Below, in pieces: positions 1 through 8,221 of a stretch of DNA of 64,000 nt. A program made the position numbers and the translations under genes. Under the pieces are notes generated by a model. That model was not told where the DNA came from, did not search any database, and worked only from the letters and a program-made list of their open reading frames with translations. Origin of the DNA: an uncultured Pelagibacteraceae bacterium (GTDB taxonomy: Bacteria; Pseudomonadota; Alphaproteobacteria; Pelagibacterales; Pelagibacteraceae); assembly GCA_902571055.1 (NCBI GenBank), contig CACGAM010000001.1, forward strand, positions 62,001-126,000, in the 5' to 3' direction. Numbering within the stretch: the stretch's first letter is position 1; each line of letters starts with the position of its first letter.

Positions 1-310
1 TTTGCCACATAGGAATGAAAGAAGAGGTATTGGAGGAATTTTTTTTGATTACAAGAAAGATAATTATGAAAAAGATTTTTCCTTTGTAAGAGACGTAGGA
101 TTAAATTTTAAAGAAATTTTTAGAGAGATTATAAAAATTAAAAACAAAAAAAAATGGAAAAAAAAAGATAAAGACATACAGTATCTAAAGCGAGGAAGAT
201 ATGTAGAATTTAATTTGCTTTATGACAGAGGAACTAAGTTTGGTTTACAAACTGGCGGAAACGTAGAGGGTATTTTAATGTCCTTGCCGCCAATTGCAAA
301 GTGGATATAA
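1..310 (+). CDS. hemF: Oxygen-dependent coproporphyrinogen III oxidase, C-terminal fragment
   Basis: This is the 3' end of hemF; the start lies before the window. HemF oxidatively decarboxylates coproporphyrinogen III to protoporphyrinogen IX in haem synthesis, using O2 in the cytoplasm. About 102 residues are visible. They carry the family's conserved [15 protein letters not shown] block at the left edge and [20 protein letters not shown] with LPP near the end. The C-terminus is intact and ends one base before the greA start codon. The aerobic enzyme fits with the cytochrome oxidase locus further along. Identification is firm; only length and start are unknown. Confidence 0.93.
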   Translation, partial: LPHRNERRGIGGIFFDYKKDNYEKDFSFVRDVGLNFKEIFREIIKIKNKKKWKKKDKDIQYLKRGRYVEFNLLYDRGTKFGLQTGGNVEGILMSLPPIAKWI

Positions 311-311
311 A

Positions 312-788
312 ATGGAAAAAGAACCAATAACAGTTAATGGATTACAGAAACTTAAGGATGAATTAATATTTTTAAAAGAAAAAAAAAGACCAGAGATTGT
401 ATCTGCAATAGCAGAAGCGAGATCTCATGGTGACTTAAAAGAAAACGCTGAGTATCACGCAGCAAAAGAGCAACAGTCTCATAATGAAGGAAGAATTCAA
501 GAGGTTGAAGACATAATAGCTAGAGCCAATGTTATTGATGTCACAAAATTAAATAACGATGGGAAAGTAATTTTTGGATCGACTGTTTTTTTAGATAATT
601 TAGATACGTCAGAAAAAATTAGTTACAAGATAGTTGGAAAAGATGAAGCAGATTTAACAAAGAAATTAATTTACTTTCAATCACCGATAGGCAAAGGATT
701 AATTGGCAAAAGTAAAGGAGATTTAGTAGAAATTAAAACACCATCTGGCTTAAAGAATTTTGAGATTATCAATGTAGAATATATTTAA
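312..788 (+). CDS. greA: Transcription elongation factor GreA
   Basis: GreA rescues backtracked RNA polymerase by stimulating cleavage of the transcript's 3' end. The 158-residue product has the normal family length. An N-terminal coiled-coil hairpin (about residues 1-75) carries the acidic tip motif GDLKENAEY at 40-48, with Asp41 and Glu44 as the usual catalytic acidic pair. An FKBP-like C-terminal domain ends with [13 protein letters not shown]. An in-frame ATG at 294 exists, but the ATG at 312 matches the family N-terminus and follows the hemF stop by one base. The 3' end overlaps the convergent cca gene by 4 bp. Confidence 0.95.
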   Translation: MEKEPITVNGLQKLKDELIFLKEKKRPEIVSAIAEARSHGDLKENAEYHAAKEQQSHNEGRIQEVEDIIARANVIDVTKLNNDGKVIFGSTVFLDNLDTSEKISYKIVGKDEADLTKKLIYFQSPIGKGLIGKSKGDLVEIKTPSGLKNFEIINVEYI

Positions 789-2059
789 TTATTAATAATT
801 CTATTTACCTCTTGATTTGTAATTTTAAAATTATTTTGCACCCATATATCCTCAATTTTTTTAAGTTTTGTACCTAATTCCTTTCCCTCTTTTAAATTGT
901 ATTCCTCAATTAAATTTTTAGCCTTAATTGGAAAAATTGGTTTATTTGTTTCAATTATTAATTTTTTTAATTTTATCATTTTTGTAATATCTTTTTTTGA
1001 AACACAAATTTTAAAGTCTATAAGATCTATCACTAATGATTTATCATTATAATAAACTAGTTTGTGGAAATTTTTTTCTGAAAAAAAATTACTATCACTT
1101 AATTTAGGATAATTTTGATATAGAAATTTTATACGTTTTTTATCATTATTAGATAATTTATATTTATACAAGAAATAGTCAGCATTATCAGTTTCATCTA
1201 TTATTAAGATAGAAAGCCAAAATAAGAAATCTTTTGACTGCAAAATTTCTAGTGCTTGGTCGTTTAATTTTTCTAGTAGATGAATATTTTTTAATTCAGG
1301 AAAAACTAAATTTAATATTTTTACTAAAAATTCATCATCGTTTATTTTAAAAATATTTTTTGATTTAAATATTTTTTCTAATTCATTTAATAGTCTTTCT
1401 TTCGAAATTTTATTTATACCAGATATATTTTTTAATATTTTTTTTTGTATATCGAGATCATGCGGTTGATTACTATAATCTAAAAAAAACCTTATATATC
1501 TCAATACTCTCAAGTAATCCTCTCTTATTCTATTCTCAGCATTTCCTATAAATTTAACTTTTCCATTTTTTAAATCTTTCTTACCTTCAAATGGATCATA
1601 TAAATTTCCCTCTAAATCCGCATATATACAATTGATAGAAAAATCTCTTCTAGCTGCGTCCTCATACCATTTCTTTGTAAATTCAACATCTGCATGTCTG
1701 CCATAACTTTTTATATCTCTTCTTAGTGATGTAATTTCTAATTTTTCATTATTTATTTTGGCAGTAATAGTTCCATGCTCTATTCCTGTCTCAAAAAATT
1801 TTATATTGTTGTTTTTTAGTATTAGCTTTACCTCTTCAGGTGTTAAATCCACTGCTAAATCAATATCGTCTATATTTTCGTTGCTTAAAGCTTTTCTGAC
1901 ACAACCACCAATAAATCTGATTTGGCAATTATTTAAATTATTAGAAAAAATATTGAAGATTTTTTTAATTTCATATTTTTTCTTTAAATTTTCAAATTTT
2001 AAATTTGTATTTAAATTGATATTTTTTTGTTTAATAAATTTTAATAAAAAATTTTTCAT
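785..2059 (-). CDS. cca: CCA-adding tRNA nucleotidyltransferase / poly(A) polymerase family
   Basis: Class II nucleotidyltransferase that adds or repairs the tRNA 3' CCA end; a poly(A) polymerase role cannot be excluded from sequence alone. 424 residues. The head domain has [10 protein letters not shown] at 49-58, the metal-binding DID at 65-67, and [10 protein letters not shown] near 138, followed by DPFEGKKDL and the [14 protein letters not shown] helix. The remaining half is the helical RNA-binding body. The ATG at 2059 is the only ATG in the N-terminal region and lies just 3 nt after the 3' end of the upstream tRNA-Gln on the same strand, with no room for a Shine-Dalgarno sequence outside the tRNA. 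Confidence 0.9.
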   Translation of the reverse strand: MKNFLLKFIKQKNINLNTNLKFENLKKKYEIKKIFNIFSNNLNNCQIRFIGGCVRKALSNENIDDIDLAVDLTPEEVKLILKNNNIKFFETGIEHGTITAKINNEKLEITSLRRDIKSYGRHADVEFTKKWYEDAARRDFSINCIYADLEGNLYDPFEGKKDLKNGKVKFIGNAENRIREDYLRVLRYIRFFLDYSNQPHDLDIQKKILKNISGINKISKERLLNELEKIFKSKNIFKINDDEFLVKILNLVFPELKNIHLLEKLNDQALEILQSKDFLFWLSILIIDETDNADYFLYKYKLSNNDKKRIKFLYQNYPKLSDSNFFSEKNFHKLVYYNDKSLVIDLIDFKICVSKKDITKMIKLKKLIIETNKPIFPIKAKNLIEEYNLKEGKELGTKLKKIEDIWVQNNFKITNQEVNRIINN

Positions 2060-2062
2060 AAT

Positions 2063-2137
2063 TGGCTGGGGCGCTAGGATTCGAACCTAGGAATGGCGGT
2101 ACCAAAAACCGCTGCCTTACCACTTGGCTACGCCCCA
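2063..2137 (-). tRNA. tRNA-Gln (anticodon UUG), CCA encoded
   Basis: Read on the minus strand, the sequence folds as a complete cloverleaf. The 7-bp acceptor stem is TGGGGCG/CGCCCCA, the D arm has GTAGCCAAGTGGTAAGGC, the anticodon stem is GCGGT/ACCGC with loop TTTTGGT (anticodon TTG), and the T arm carries GGTTCGAATCC. Discriminator G73 and the U1-A72 pair are both normal for glutamine tRNAs. The CCA end is genomically encoded. It lies 25 bp downstream of ispE and 3 bp upstream of cca, all leftward, so it is probably processed from a mixed mRNA-tRNA transcript. Confidence 0.96.
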
Positions 2138-2162
2138 AAAATTATTTTAAAACCTTAAATTC

Positions 2163-2999
2163 TTATATAGTTTTAGATGAAATACACCAATGTTTTTTAT
2201 ATTTTTTTTTAATTAATTTTGTCCCATTTAGCGCGTCTTTTTTTGTTAAAAAATAAGCTACCAAAGCCGATCCAGATCCTGTCATCCTAGCAAATAATAT
2301 ATTTTTCAAGCTTGTTAAATCATTTTTTAATTTTCCCAGAGAGGGGTATTTTTTAAATACAATAGTTTCTAAATCGTTATTTAATTTAATTAATTTTTTA
2401 ACATTTGAAATTTTATTATTTGAGAGTTGAAAATCACTATAATTCCTAACTTTTTGATAAATTTGTCCAGTTTTACAACCATATTCTGGTTTAACTATCG
2501 TAAGGTAAAGTTTTATTTTTTTATTAAATTCTCTCATTTTGCCATTTTTTGTAATAATTTTATTTTTTGTATTCAATCCAAGGCATACGTCAGATCCAAT
2601 TTGAGTGCATATTTTTAAAAGTTTTTTTTTTTTTAGGTATAATTTTTCTATTTTATTAAAATAATTTAATAATGTTGCTGCATTAATTGAACCTCCCCCC
2701 ATACCTGATTGGGTTGGAATATTTTTTTTAATTTTAATTTTATATTTATACTTTAATAGTTTTTTTTTATCTAATAAATCCAGTAATTTCGAAATTGTAT
2801 TAGTACTACTAATATTTTTAGAAAATTTACCATAAAAAGTTATTTTATGTTTTTTTGCATTTATTTTTTTCACATATAAAAGATCATATAAATCAGAAAA
2901 CATAACTAATGTTTCAATTCTATGAAAATTACTCTTTAATTTTTTTATAACGTTTAAATGAACATTTATTTTAGAAAAGGATTTTATCTTGTGTTCCAT
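2163..2999 (-). CDS. ispE: 4-diphosphocytidyl-2-C-methyl-D-erythritol kinase
   Basis: GHMP-family kinase that phosphorylates the 2-hydroxyl of CDP-methylerythritol with ATP, fourth step of the MEP isoprenoid pathway. 278 residues. N-terminal SFSKINVHLNVIKK matches the family's KxNLxLxV entry; the ATP loop QSGMGGGSINAATL sits near 97-110; a late glycine motif MTGSGSALVAYF near 240 matches the GHMP C-terminal signature. It is preceded on the same strand by the TPR gene (ATG overlaps its terminal base) and followed by tRNA-Gln and cca. Together with ispH at 19.5 kb it supplies isoprenoids for quinones and carotenoids. Confidence 0.93.
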   Translation of the reverse strand: MEHKIKSFSKINVHLNVIKKLKSNFHRIETLVMFSDLYDLLYVKKINAKKHKITFYGKFSKNISSTNTISKLLDLLDKKKLLKYKYKIKIKKNIPTQSGMGGGSINAATLLNYFNKIEKLYLKKKKLLKICTQIGSDVCLGLNTKNKIITKNGKMREFNKKIKLYLTIVKPEYGCKTGQIYQKVRNYSDFQLSNNKISNVKKLIKLNNDLETIVFKKYPSLGKLKNDLTSLKNILFARMTGSGSALVAYFLTKKDALNGTKLIKKKYKKHWCISSKTI

Positions 3000-4678
3000 T
3001 AACTTTTTGTAAGTCCGAAGATTAGCTTATTTTTAACTTCCTCAAGATTTATCTCACCGTCATTTTCAATTTTAAGAACATTTTTCCAAAAATATTTAGC
3101 CTGAATTTTTCGGTTTAACTTCCACAAAATATCTGCATAATGATCCATGATAACAGGATCATCTGGTTTTAACTGCAATGCTTGATTTATATATTTTTCT
3201 GCTTTAACAAAATCTCCGGTTAAATAATATGCCCATCCCAAAGAATCTGTTATGTACGGATTATTAGTAGTGTTTTGGTAAGCTTCTTTCAACATTTCGA
3301 TTGATCTATCAATATTTATATTTCGTTCTAACCAGCTATAGGCTAAATAATTTAGAACATAAGGATCATTGGGAAAAATACTTAAAGAATTTAATAAATC
3401 CGTATCTGCTTTTTTATATTCTTTCAACCTTTCAAAGCTGCTCCCCCTTCTATACAAGGCATCAGCATATGAATCTGATTTTTTATCTAATTTATTGAGC
3501 ACTAAATTATAATAATTTATAGATCTTTGATATTTTCCAAAATTCTTATAAATATTGGCTACATCAAACAAAATTTTATAATGAGGATCCTTTATTTTAT
3601 CTAAATTTTTTTCGATAAATTTTTGTGACTCACTATCATTTTGCTCAATTGAAATTATTTGTCCGATTTTTTTTATTCTATACCAACTGTACATTATGTC
3701 ATTTCTATCTATTAGATTTAGAAACTTTTTTGCTAGTTCAAAGTTTTCAACTAAAATGTAATTTTCAGCAAGAAGAGATAAATTAAAATAAAACTTTGGA
3801 TTTAAATACTGAGATAAATTAAGATAAAAGTTTGATTTAACAAATTCATCCTGAGAGCTGTAAAGATTAGAAATTAAAAAGAAAAATTCGGCGACGAGAT
3901 CATTTGGACTATCACAAGAAAAAAAGTCATTAAACTTGTATAATTCACCTTTCTCAATCCAAAGCTTTGATTGAGAAATTAATAAATTACTATTTAAAGG
4001 GTTAATTGATTTTGAAATCTCGCTAGCATATTCAATATTTTTATTATTAACTAATTGTCTCAAATAAAAAAAAATATACCTCGAAAAATCACCATCATCT
4101 GTATTTATTATGTTTAAAAATTTATCACTAGACTCTGCACTACCTAAATAACAATCTTGAAATGCATCTGTTACTAAGGTTAATTTTCCAAAGTTACTGT
4201 TATCACTAAATTTTTTTTTGTTAGAAAAAAGATTTACATAACTTTCTAATGTACTTTTAATAATTGCCTCAAATGTAGTTTGCTCTTCAAATTGCTCGAG
4301 GCTTTCAATATATATTTTAGCATTCAAAAAATCTTTTTTATTAATAGCATCTACGATTAAAATTACATAAGCTTCAAAAAAATTAGAGTTGTTTGTGTTT
4401 TTATTGTTTGAGATTTCTCTAATTGCTTTTTTAACATCTCCGATTTCTACTAATGAGAAAATATAATTTTTTAAAAAAGTTTCATGTTGAGAAATTAGAG
4501 CTTTAGAAGAATTATAGTATTTTATAGATCTTTCATTATTCACATTATTAAATGAGACTAAAGCTGAAAAATAATTGGACAGATACCTCTGGTTGAAATT
4601 TTTTTGATCAAATGATTTTGATTGTACATTTGTTTGGTATAATAAAAATATACTCAAGATTAAAAATTTTTTAAACAT
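2999..4678 (-). CDS. Secreted TPR-repeat protein
   Basis: 559-residue protein with an N-terminal hydrophobic signal sequence (FLILSIFLLYQTNVQSKS), so it is probably exported to the periplasm. The C-terminal third contains recognisable TPR helices, for example FGKYQRSINYYNLVLNKL, YADALYRRGSSFERLKEYKKADTD, and GWAYYLTGDFVKAEKYINQALQLKPDDP, roughly residues 370-530. The N-terminal part is degenerate helical repeats. A TPR protein upstream of ispE is common in Alphaproteobacteria (from memory), but no function is assigned. The start codon is only 10 bp from the divergent udg start, so the two promoters must overlap or lie in coding sequence. Confidence 0.85.
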   Translation of the reverse strand: MFKKFLILSIFLLYQTNVQSKSFDQKNFNQRYLSNYFSALVSFNNVNNERSIKYYNSSKALISQHETFLKNYIFSLVEIGDVKKAIREISNNKNTNNSNFFEAYVILIVDAINKKDFLNAKIYIESLEQFEEQTTFEAIIKSTLESYVNLFSNKKKFSDNSNFGKLTLVTDAFQDCYLGSAESSDKFLNIINTDDGDFSRYIFFYLRQLVNNKNIEYASEISKSINPLNSNLLISQSKLWIEKGELYKFNDFFSCDSPNDLVAEFFFLISNLYSSQDEFVKSNFYLNLSQYLNPKFYFNLSLLAENYILVENFELAKKFLNLIDRNDIMYSWYRIKKIGQIISIEQNDSESQKFIEKNLDKIKDPHYKILFDVANIYKNFGKYQRSINYYNLVLNKLDKKSDSYADALYRRGSSFERLKEYKKADTDLLNSLSIFPNDPYVLNYLAYSWLERNINIDRSIEMLKEAYQNTTNNPYITDSLGWAYYLTGDFVKAEKYINQALQLKPDDPVIMDHYADILWKLNRKIQAKYFWKNVLKIENDGEINLEEVKNKLIFGLTKS

Positions 4679-4688
4679 TCTGAATATT

Positions 4689-5378
4689 ATGATTATAAAT
4701 GATAAAAATCAAAATGACATATTTGATCAAATGGAGATAGATTATGTATTTTCAAATAATCCTATAAATAGAATCCATAAGATTGACGAACAAGAAAACA
4801 AAACTCAACTTTTGGTGGATTTAGAGAAAAAAATACAAAATATTGAAAATTGTGAACTTAAAAAGAATGCTAAAAAAATTGTATTTAGTGACGGCAAACA
4901 AGACAGCAAAATTATGATTATCGGTGAGGGACCTGGTCAAAATGAGGATGAACAGGGTAAACCTTTTGTTGGAGGTGCAGGTATTCTTTTAAATAAAATG
5001 CTTATGGCTATAAATATTAGAAGAGAACAGGTTTACATAACAAACGTCGTTAATTATAGGCCACCAAATAACAGAAAACCAGAGCCAAAAGAAGTGGCAA
5101 GATACTCGGAATTTCTTCGTGAACATATATTAATAATTAATCCTGCAATTTTAGTATTGTTAGGTAGTACAGCAATGGAAGCTTTACTAGGATATAAACT
5201 TAAGATAACGAAAGAAAGAGGTATTTGGAAAGAAGTAATAATTAAAAACAAGTTATATAAAACTATCGTATCATTTCACCCCGCATACTTACTAAGACAA
5301 CCTGAACAGAAAAAATTTTCTTGGATAGATCTAAAAGAGATAAAAAAAGAAATCGATAGATCAAATATAAAAATCTAA
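4689..5378 (+). CDS. Family 4-type uracil-DNA glycosylase, Fe-S cysteines missing
   Basis: Removes uracil from DNA to start base-excision repair. 229 residues. Motif A is GEGPGQNEDEQGKPFVGGAG near 78-97; NVVNYRPPNNRKPEP follows near 120; motif B is SFHPAYLLRQPEQK near 198. This is the architecture of family 4 glycosylases, which normally bind a [4Fe-4S] cluster through four cysteines. Here only one cysteine exists (NCEL near 54); the expected later pair is replaced (ARYSEF and LVLLGS). The first 50 residues are a variable extension, and an alternative ATG is at 4731. It overlaps rnhB by one base (TAATG). Confidence 0.88.
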   Translation: MIINDKNQNDIFDQMEIDYVFSNNPINRIHKIDEQENKTQLLVDLEKKIQNIENCELKKNAKKIVFSDGKQDSKIMIIGEGPGQNEDEQGKPFVGGAGILLNKMLMAINIRREQVYITNVVNYRPPNNRKPEPKEVARYSEFLREHILIINPAILVLLGSTAMEALLGYKLKITKERGIWKEVIIKNKLYKTIVSFHPAYLLRQPEQKKFSWIDLKEIKKEIDRSNIKI

Positions 5379-5950
5379 TGAAAAAAATAATTGCAGGAGT
5401 TGACGAAGCTGGCAGAGGCAGTCTTATTGGCCCAGTTTATGCTGCAGCTGTAATATTAAAAAAAAACATAAATAAAAAATCATTAAAAGATTCTAAGAAA
5501 ATTTCAAAACAAAAAAGAGAAGTTTTAGATAAATATATAAAAAAAAATTCTATTTGGTCGGTAGGTTCAGCTTCAGTCAAAGAAATTGAAAGTCTCAACA
5601 TTTTAAATGCAACACTGTTAGCAATGAAAAGAGCAATTAGAAAATTAAAGAAAAAACCAAATTTAACCCTTATTGATGGAAACAAAACTCCCCATATGCC
5701 TTATTATAATTTAAGATACATTGTCAAAGGAGATCAAAAAATTGCAGAAATATCAGCTGCCTCAATAATCGCTAAGGTTTCTCGTGACAAAGTTATTAAA
5801 AATTTATCAAAAAAGTTTTCAGGATATTTTTGGGACAAAAATTATGGATATGGAACTAAAAAACACATATTAGCTATTAAAAAACTTGGGGTTACCGAAT
5901 ATCATCGTAAAAAATTTAAGCCTATACACAATATATTGATTAAAAAATAA
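5378..5950 (+). CDS. rnhB: Ribonuclease HII
   Basis: Cleaves RNA of RNA-DNA hybrids, including single embedded ribonucleotides. 190 residues, normal for the family. The N-terminal GVDEAGRGSLIGPVYAAAV carries the catalytic Asp-Glu pair (residues 8-9); LTLIDGNKTP near 96 has the next Asp, and IAEISAASIIAKVSRDK near 123-140 completes the active site with the last Asp. The C-terminal GYGTKKHILAIKKLGVTEYHRKKF is also typical. Translation is probably coupled to the upstream glycosylase. The two form a small DNA-repair pair ahead of ccrM. Confidence 0.95.
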   Translation: MKKIIAGVDEAGRGSLIGPVYAAAVILKKNINKKSLKDSKKISKQKREVLDKYIKKNSIWSVGSASVKEIESLNILNATLLAMKRAIRKLKKKPNLTLIDGNKTPHMPYYNLRYIVKGDQKIAEISAASIIAKVSRDKVIKNLSKKFSGYFWDKNYGYGTKKHILAIKKLGVTEYHRKKFKPIHNILIKK

Positions 5951-5997
5951 CCTCTAACACAAATCATTTATTAAAATTTCAATCTGAAGTTGACTGG

Positions 5998-6014
5998 GAC
6001 TCTAAGCTAGAGTC
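5998..6014. promoter_or_regulatory. Inverted pair of GANTC sites in the ccrM leader
   Basis: GACTC at 5998-6002 and GAGTC at 6010-6014 form a perfect inverted repeat (GACTCTA-AGC-TAGAGTC), 18 bp before the ccrM ATG. GANTC is the sequence methylated by CcrM. In Caulobacter the ccrM promoter region also has GANTC sites that link its expression to DNA methylation state. That this pair regulates the gene here is inference; the sequence and symmetry are directly visible. Confidence 0.5.
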
Positions 6015-6031
6015 TACTTAACTTTATATAA

Positions 6032-7123
6032 ATGAGACATCTAAATTACAATAATAGAATAGTAAATGGAAATTGTATTGATGAATTAAAAAAAATTCCA
6101 GAAAAAAGTTTTGATTTAATATTTGCTGACCCGCCATACAACATGCAGCTTGGTGAAATGTTAAAAAGGCCAGACAATTCAAAGGTTGATAGCGTAAATG
6201 ATGAGTGGGACAAGTTTAAAGATTTTAAAAGTTATGATGAATTTTCAAATTTATGGTTAAAAGAATGTAAGAGAGTTTTGAAGGATAATGGAAGTATTTG
6301 GGTAATTGGTTCATATCACAACATATTTAGATTAGGTTATCATATGCAAAATTTAGATTACTGGATATTAAACGATGTAATTTGGAGAAAAAGAAATCCG
6401 ATGCCTAATTTTAGAGGGACTCGTTTTACTAATGCTCACGAAACTTTAATTTGGGCTTCAAAAAATAAGAAATCTAAATATACTTTTAATTACCAATCTT
6501 TAAAGTGTTTAAATGATGATTTACAAATGAGATCTGATTGGCTTTTACCTATTTGCAGTGGCAAGGAAAGGTTAAAAAAGAACGGAAAAAAAGTTCATTC
6601 TACACAAAAACCCGAAGCGTTACTTCACCGAATAATACTAGCTACAACAAATAAAGGTCATTCAATCTTTGATCCGTTTTTAGGAACTGGAACCACTGCT
6701 GTAGTTGCAAAAAAATTAGGTAGAGAATTTTTTGGTATTGAGAAAGATAAGAATTATTTTTTAGCGGCCCAAGAGAGAATTAGCAAAACTAAGAAAATTG
6801 ATGATGAAAGTTTAGATACAATTGAAAACAATAAATCAAAGCCAAGAATTGCATTTGGATCCTTGGTAGAGATGGGAATTTTAAAACCTGGTTCAATGCT
6901 TTTTGATCAAAAGAAGAAAGTTAGTGCTAAAATTATGGTCGACGGCAGTATAAAATATAAACATGCAGAAGGTTCTATTCATAAAGTTGCTGCACAAATA
7001 ATGGGTACCGAAAGTTATAATGGTTGGACTTATTGGCACTATCAAGATGGTAAAAATACAATTTTAATTGATGATTTGAGGCAAAGATTTATCAATAAAA
7101 GCTTATTTATAAACCTTGCCTAA
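6032..7123 (+). CDS. ccrM: Cell-cycle DNA (adenine-N6) methyltransferase, GANTC-specific
   Basis: Methylates adenine in GANTC, the alphaproteobacterial cell-cycle mark. 363 residues, close to Caulobacter CcrM. Beta-type order: the catalytic FADPPYNMQLG motif at 31-41 precedes the SAM-binding FDPFLGTGTTAVVAKKLG near 213-230. KVHSTQKPEALLHR lies between. The C-terminal 90 residues form the extra domain typical of CcrM, ending in ESYNGWTYWHYQDG and DDLRQRF. The last 21 bp overlap the convergent flavoprotein gene. Its leader contains an inverted pair of its own target sites. Confidence 0.95.
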   Translation: MRHLNYNNRIVNGNCIDELKKIPEKSFDLIFADPPYNMQLGEMLKRPDNSKVDSVNDEWDKFKDFKSYDEFSNLWLKECKRVLKDNGSIWVIGSYHNIFRLGYHMQNLDYWILNDVIWRKRNPMPNFRGTRFTNAHETLIWASKNKKSKYTFNYQSLKCLNDDLQMRSDWLLPICSGKERLKKNGKKVHSTQKPEALLHRIILATTNKGHSIFDPFLGTGTTAVVAKKLGREFFGIEKDKNYFLAAQERISKTKKIDDESLDTIENNKSKPRIAFGSLVEMGILKPGSMLFDQKKKVSAKIMVDGSIKYKHAEGSIHKVAAQIMGTESYNGWTYWHYQDGKNTILIDDLRQRFINKSLFINLA

Positions 7124-8221
7124 ATAACCTTCTAAGAAACTATTATTTTTTGAAAGAAACTTCAACGCAATGTCTCTAAAAAATATTGTTATTGGATTTG
7201 AGACCTGAAAAGCAAAATGATTAAATTCGGATCTTGATTTAATTTGCTTTATTTTCTCTTCTCTACTTTCATAGTAATTATCACTAATGCCCTCTAAATT
7301 TTTAAAAACCTCATATGCAGAATCTATTGATTGAGATGCTCCCTGAGCAAATGAGGGTGGAAAAGCATATAATGCATCTCCTGATAAAAAAATTTTTTTA
7401 TTTTTTGGTTTATCAAATTTACTGCTTACAAAAATTGGATATATAGAGATATTCTCAAGATTATCTTTAAAATTAAATACGGAATTTTTTGATAAAATAT
7501 CAATGAATTCTTTAATTATTATATTTTTATTTCCATTTTTAATCTTCTCTAAATTTTTTTCTGCTATTATGGATATAAAATTTGCTTCATTACTTTGATT
7601 CACAGGATATGTAACAAAATGGAAATTTGGTCCCAAATATAATGAAACATCATTATTCTCAATATTTTTTAAATTTCCTCTTATTGCAACAGAATTGTGA
7701 AATTTAATACTTTTGATTTGTTTTAAAACCATTTCTCTACTACTAGAAAATACACCGTCACATATCACTAAATAATCCGATATCTCTGAAACATTATTCT
7801 TAATATTAATTTTAAATTGATCGTTTTGATCAATACTTTCTATATCTGTATTTAAAATTATTTTTTCTTTCGGTATATTTTTTAATAAAAAATTAAATAA
7901 AATTGACCTTTTAATCGTAGTATAAAAATTTTGATTATTATTAAACTTAGAAATTTCAATCTTAGAAATTAATTTAAGATTTTTTGAATTATAAAAATTT
8001 ATATTTCTAGGGTAGTTGATGTCGTGTATAGCTATTTGTCTAAATCCTATTTCGTTTAATAATTTAACACCATTAACTGAAAGCTGAACGCCATATCCCT
8101 CCTGTAAATTAAAAACCTTTTTTTTTTCTAAAATTTTATAATCATAGTTTCCATTTTTTTCCAGAAGGTTAGCCAAGTAAAGTCCAGAAATTCCTGCGCC
8201 AATAATCAAAATTTTTTTCAT
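7103..8221 (-). CDS. FAD-dependent monooxygenase, UbiH/salicylate hydroxylase-like
   Basis: Flavoprotein hydroxylase of the PheA/TfdB/UbiH fold, 372 residues. The N-terminal Rossmann loop IIGAGISGLYLANLLE (6-21) binds FAD. The second FAD motif, LSGDALYAFPPSFAQGASQSIDSA, near 280-300, has the family's GD-P-GQG-like block. The middle contains the DG motif CDGVFSSSREMV. Substrate cannot be told from sequence; ubiquinone ring hydroxylation and aromatic or other small-molecule oxidation are both possible. It abuts mutY (shared base 8221), suggesting cotranscription with it. Confidence 0.8.
   Translation of the reverse strand: MKKILIIGAGISGLYLANLLEKNGNYDYKILEKKKVFNLQEGYGVQLSVNGVKLLNEIGFRQIAIHDINYPRNINFYNSKNLKLISKIEISKFNNNQNFYTTIKRSILFNFLLKNIPKEKIILNTDIESIDQNDQFKINIKNNVSEISDYLVICDGVFSSSREMVLKQIKSIKFHNSVAIRGNLKNIENNDVSLYLGPNFHFVTYPVNQSNEANFISIIAEKNLEKIKNGNKNIIIKEFIDILSKNSVFNFKDNLENISIYPIFVSSKFDKPKNKKIFLSGDALYAFPPSFAQGASQSIDSAYEVFKNLEGISDNYYESREEKIKQIKSRSEFNHFAFQVSNPITIFFRDIALKFLSKNNSFLEGYLGKVYK

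Noticed and set aside
1758-2090. Open frame of 110 codons on the plus strand
   Set aside because: It runs antisense through cca and the tRNA-Gln gene; its hydrophobic Phe/Ser-rich product is a typical shadow of AT-rich coding DNA.
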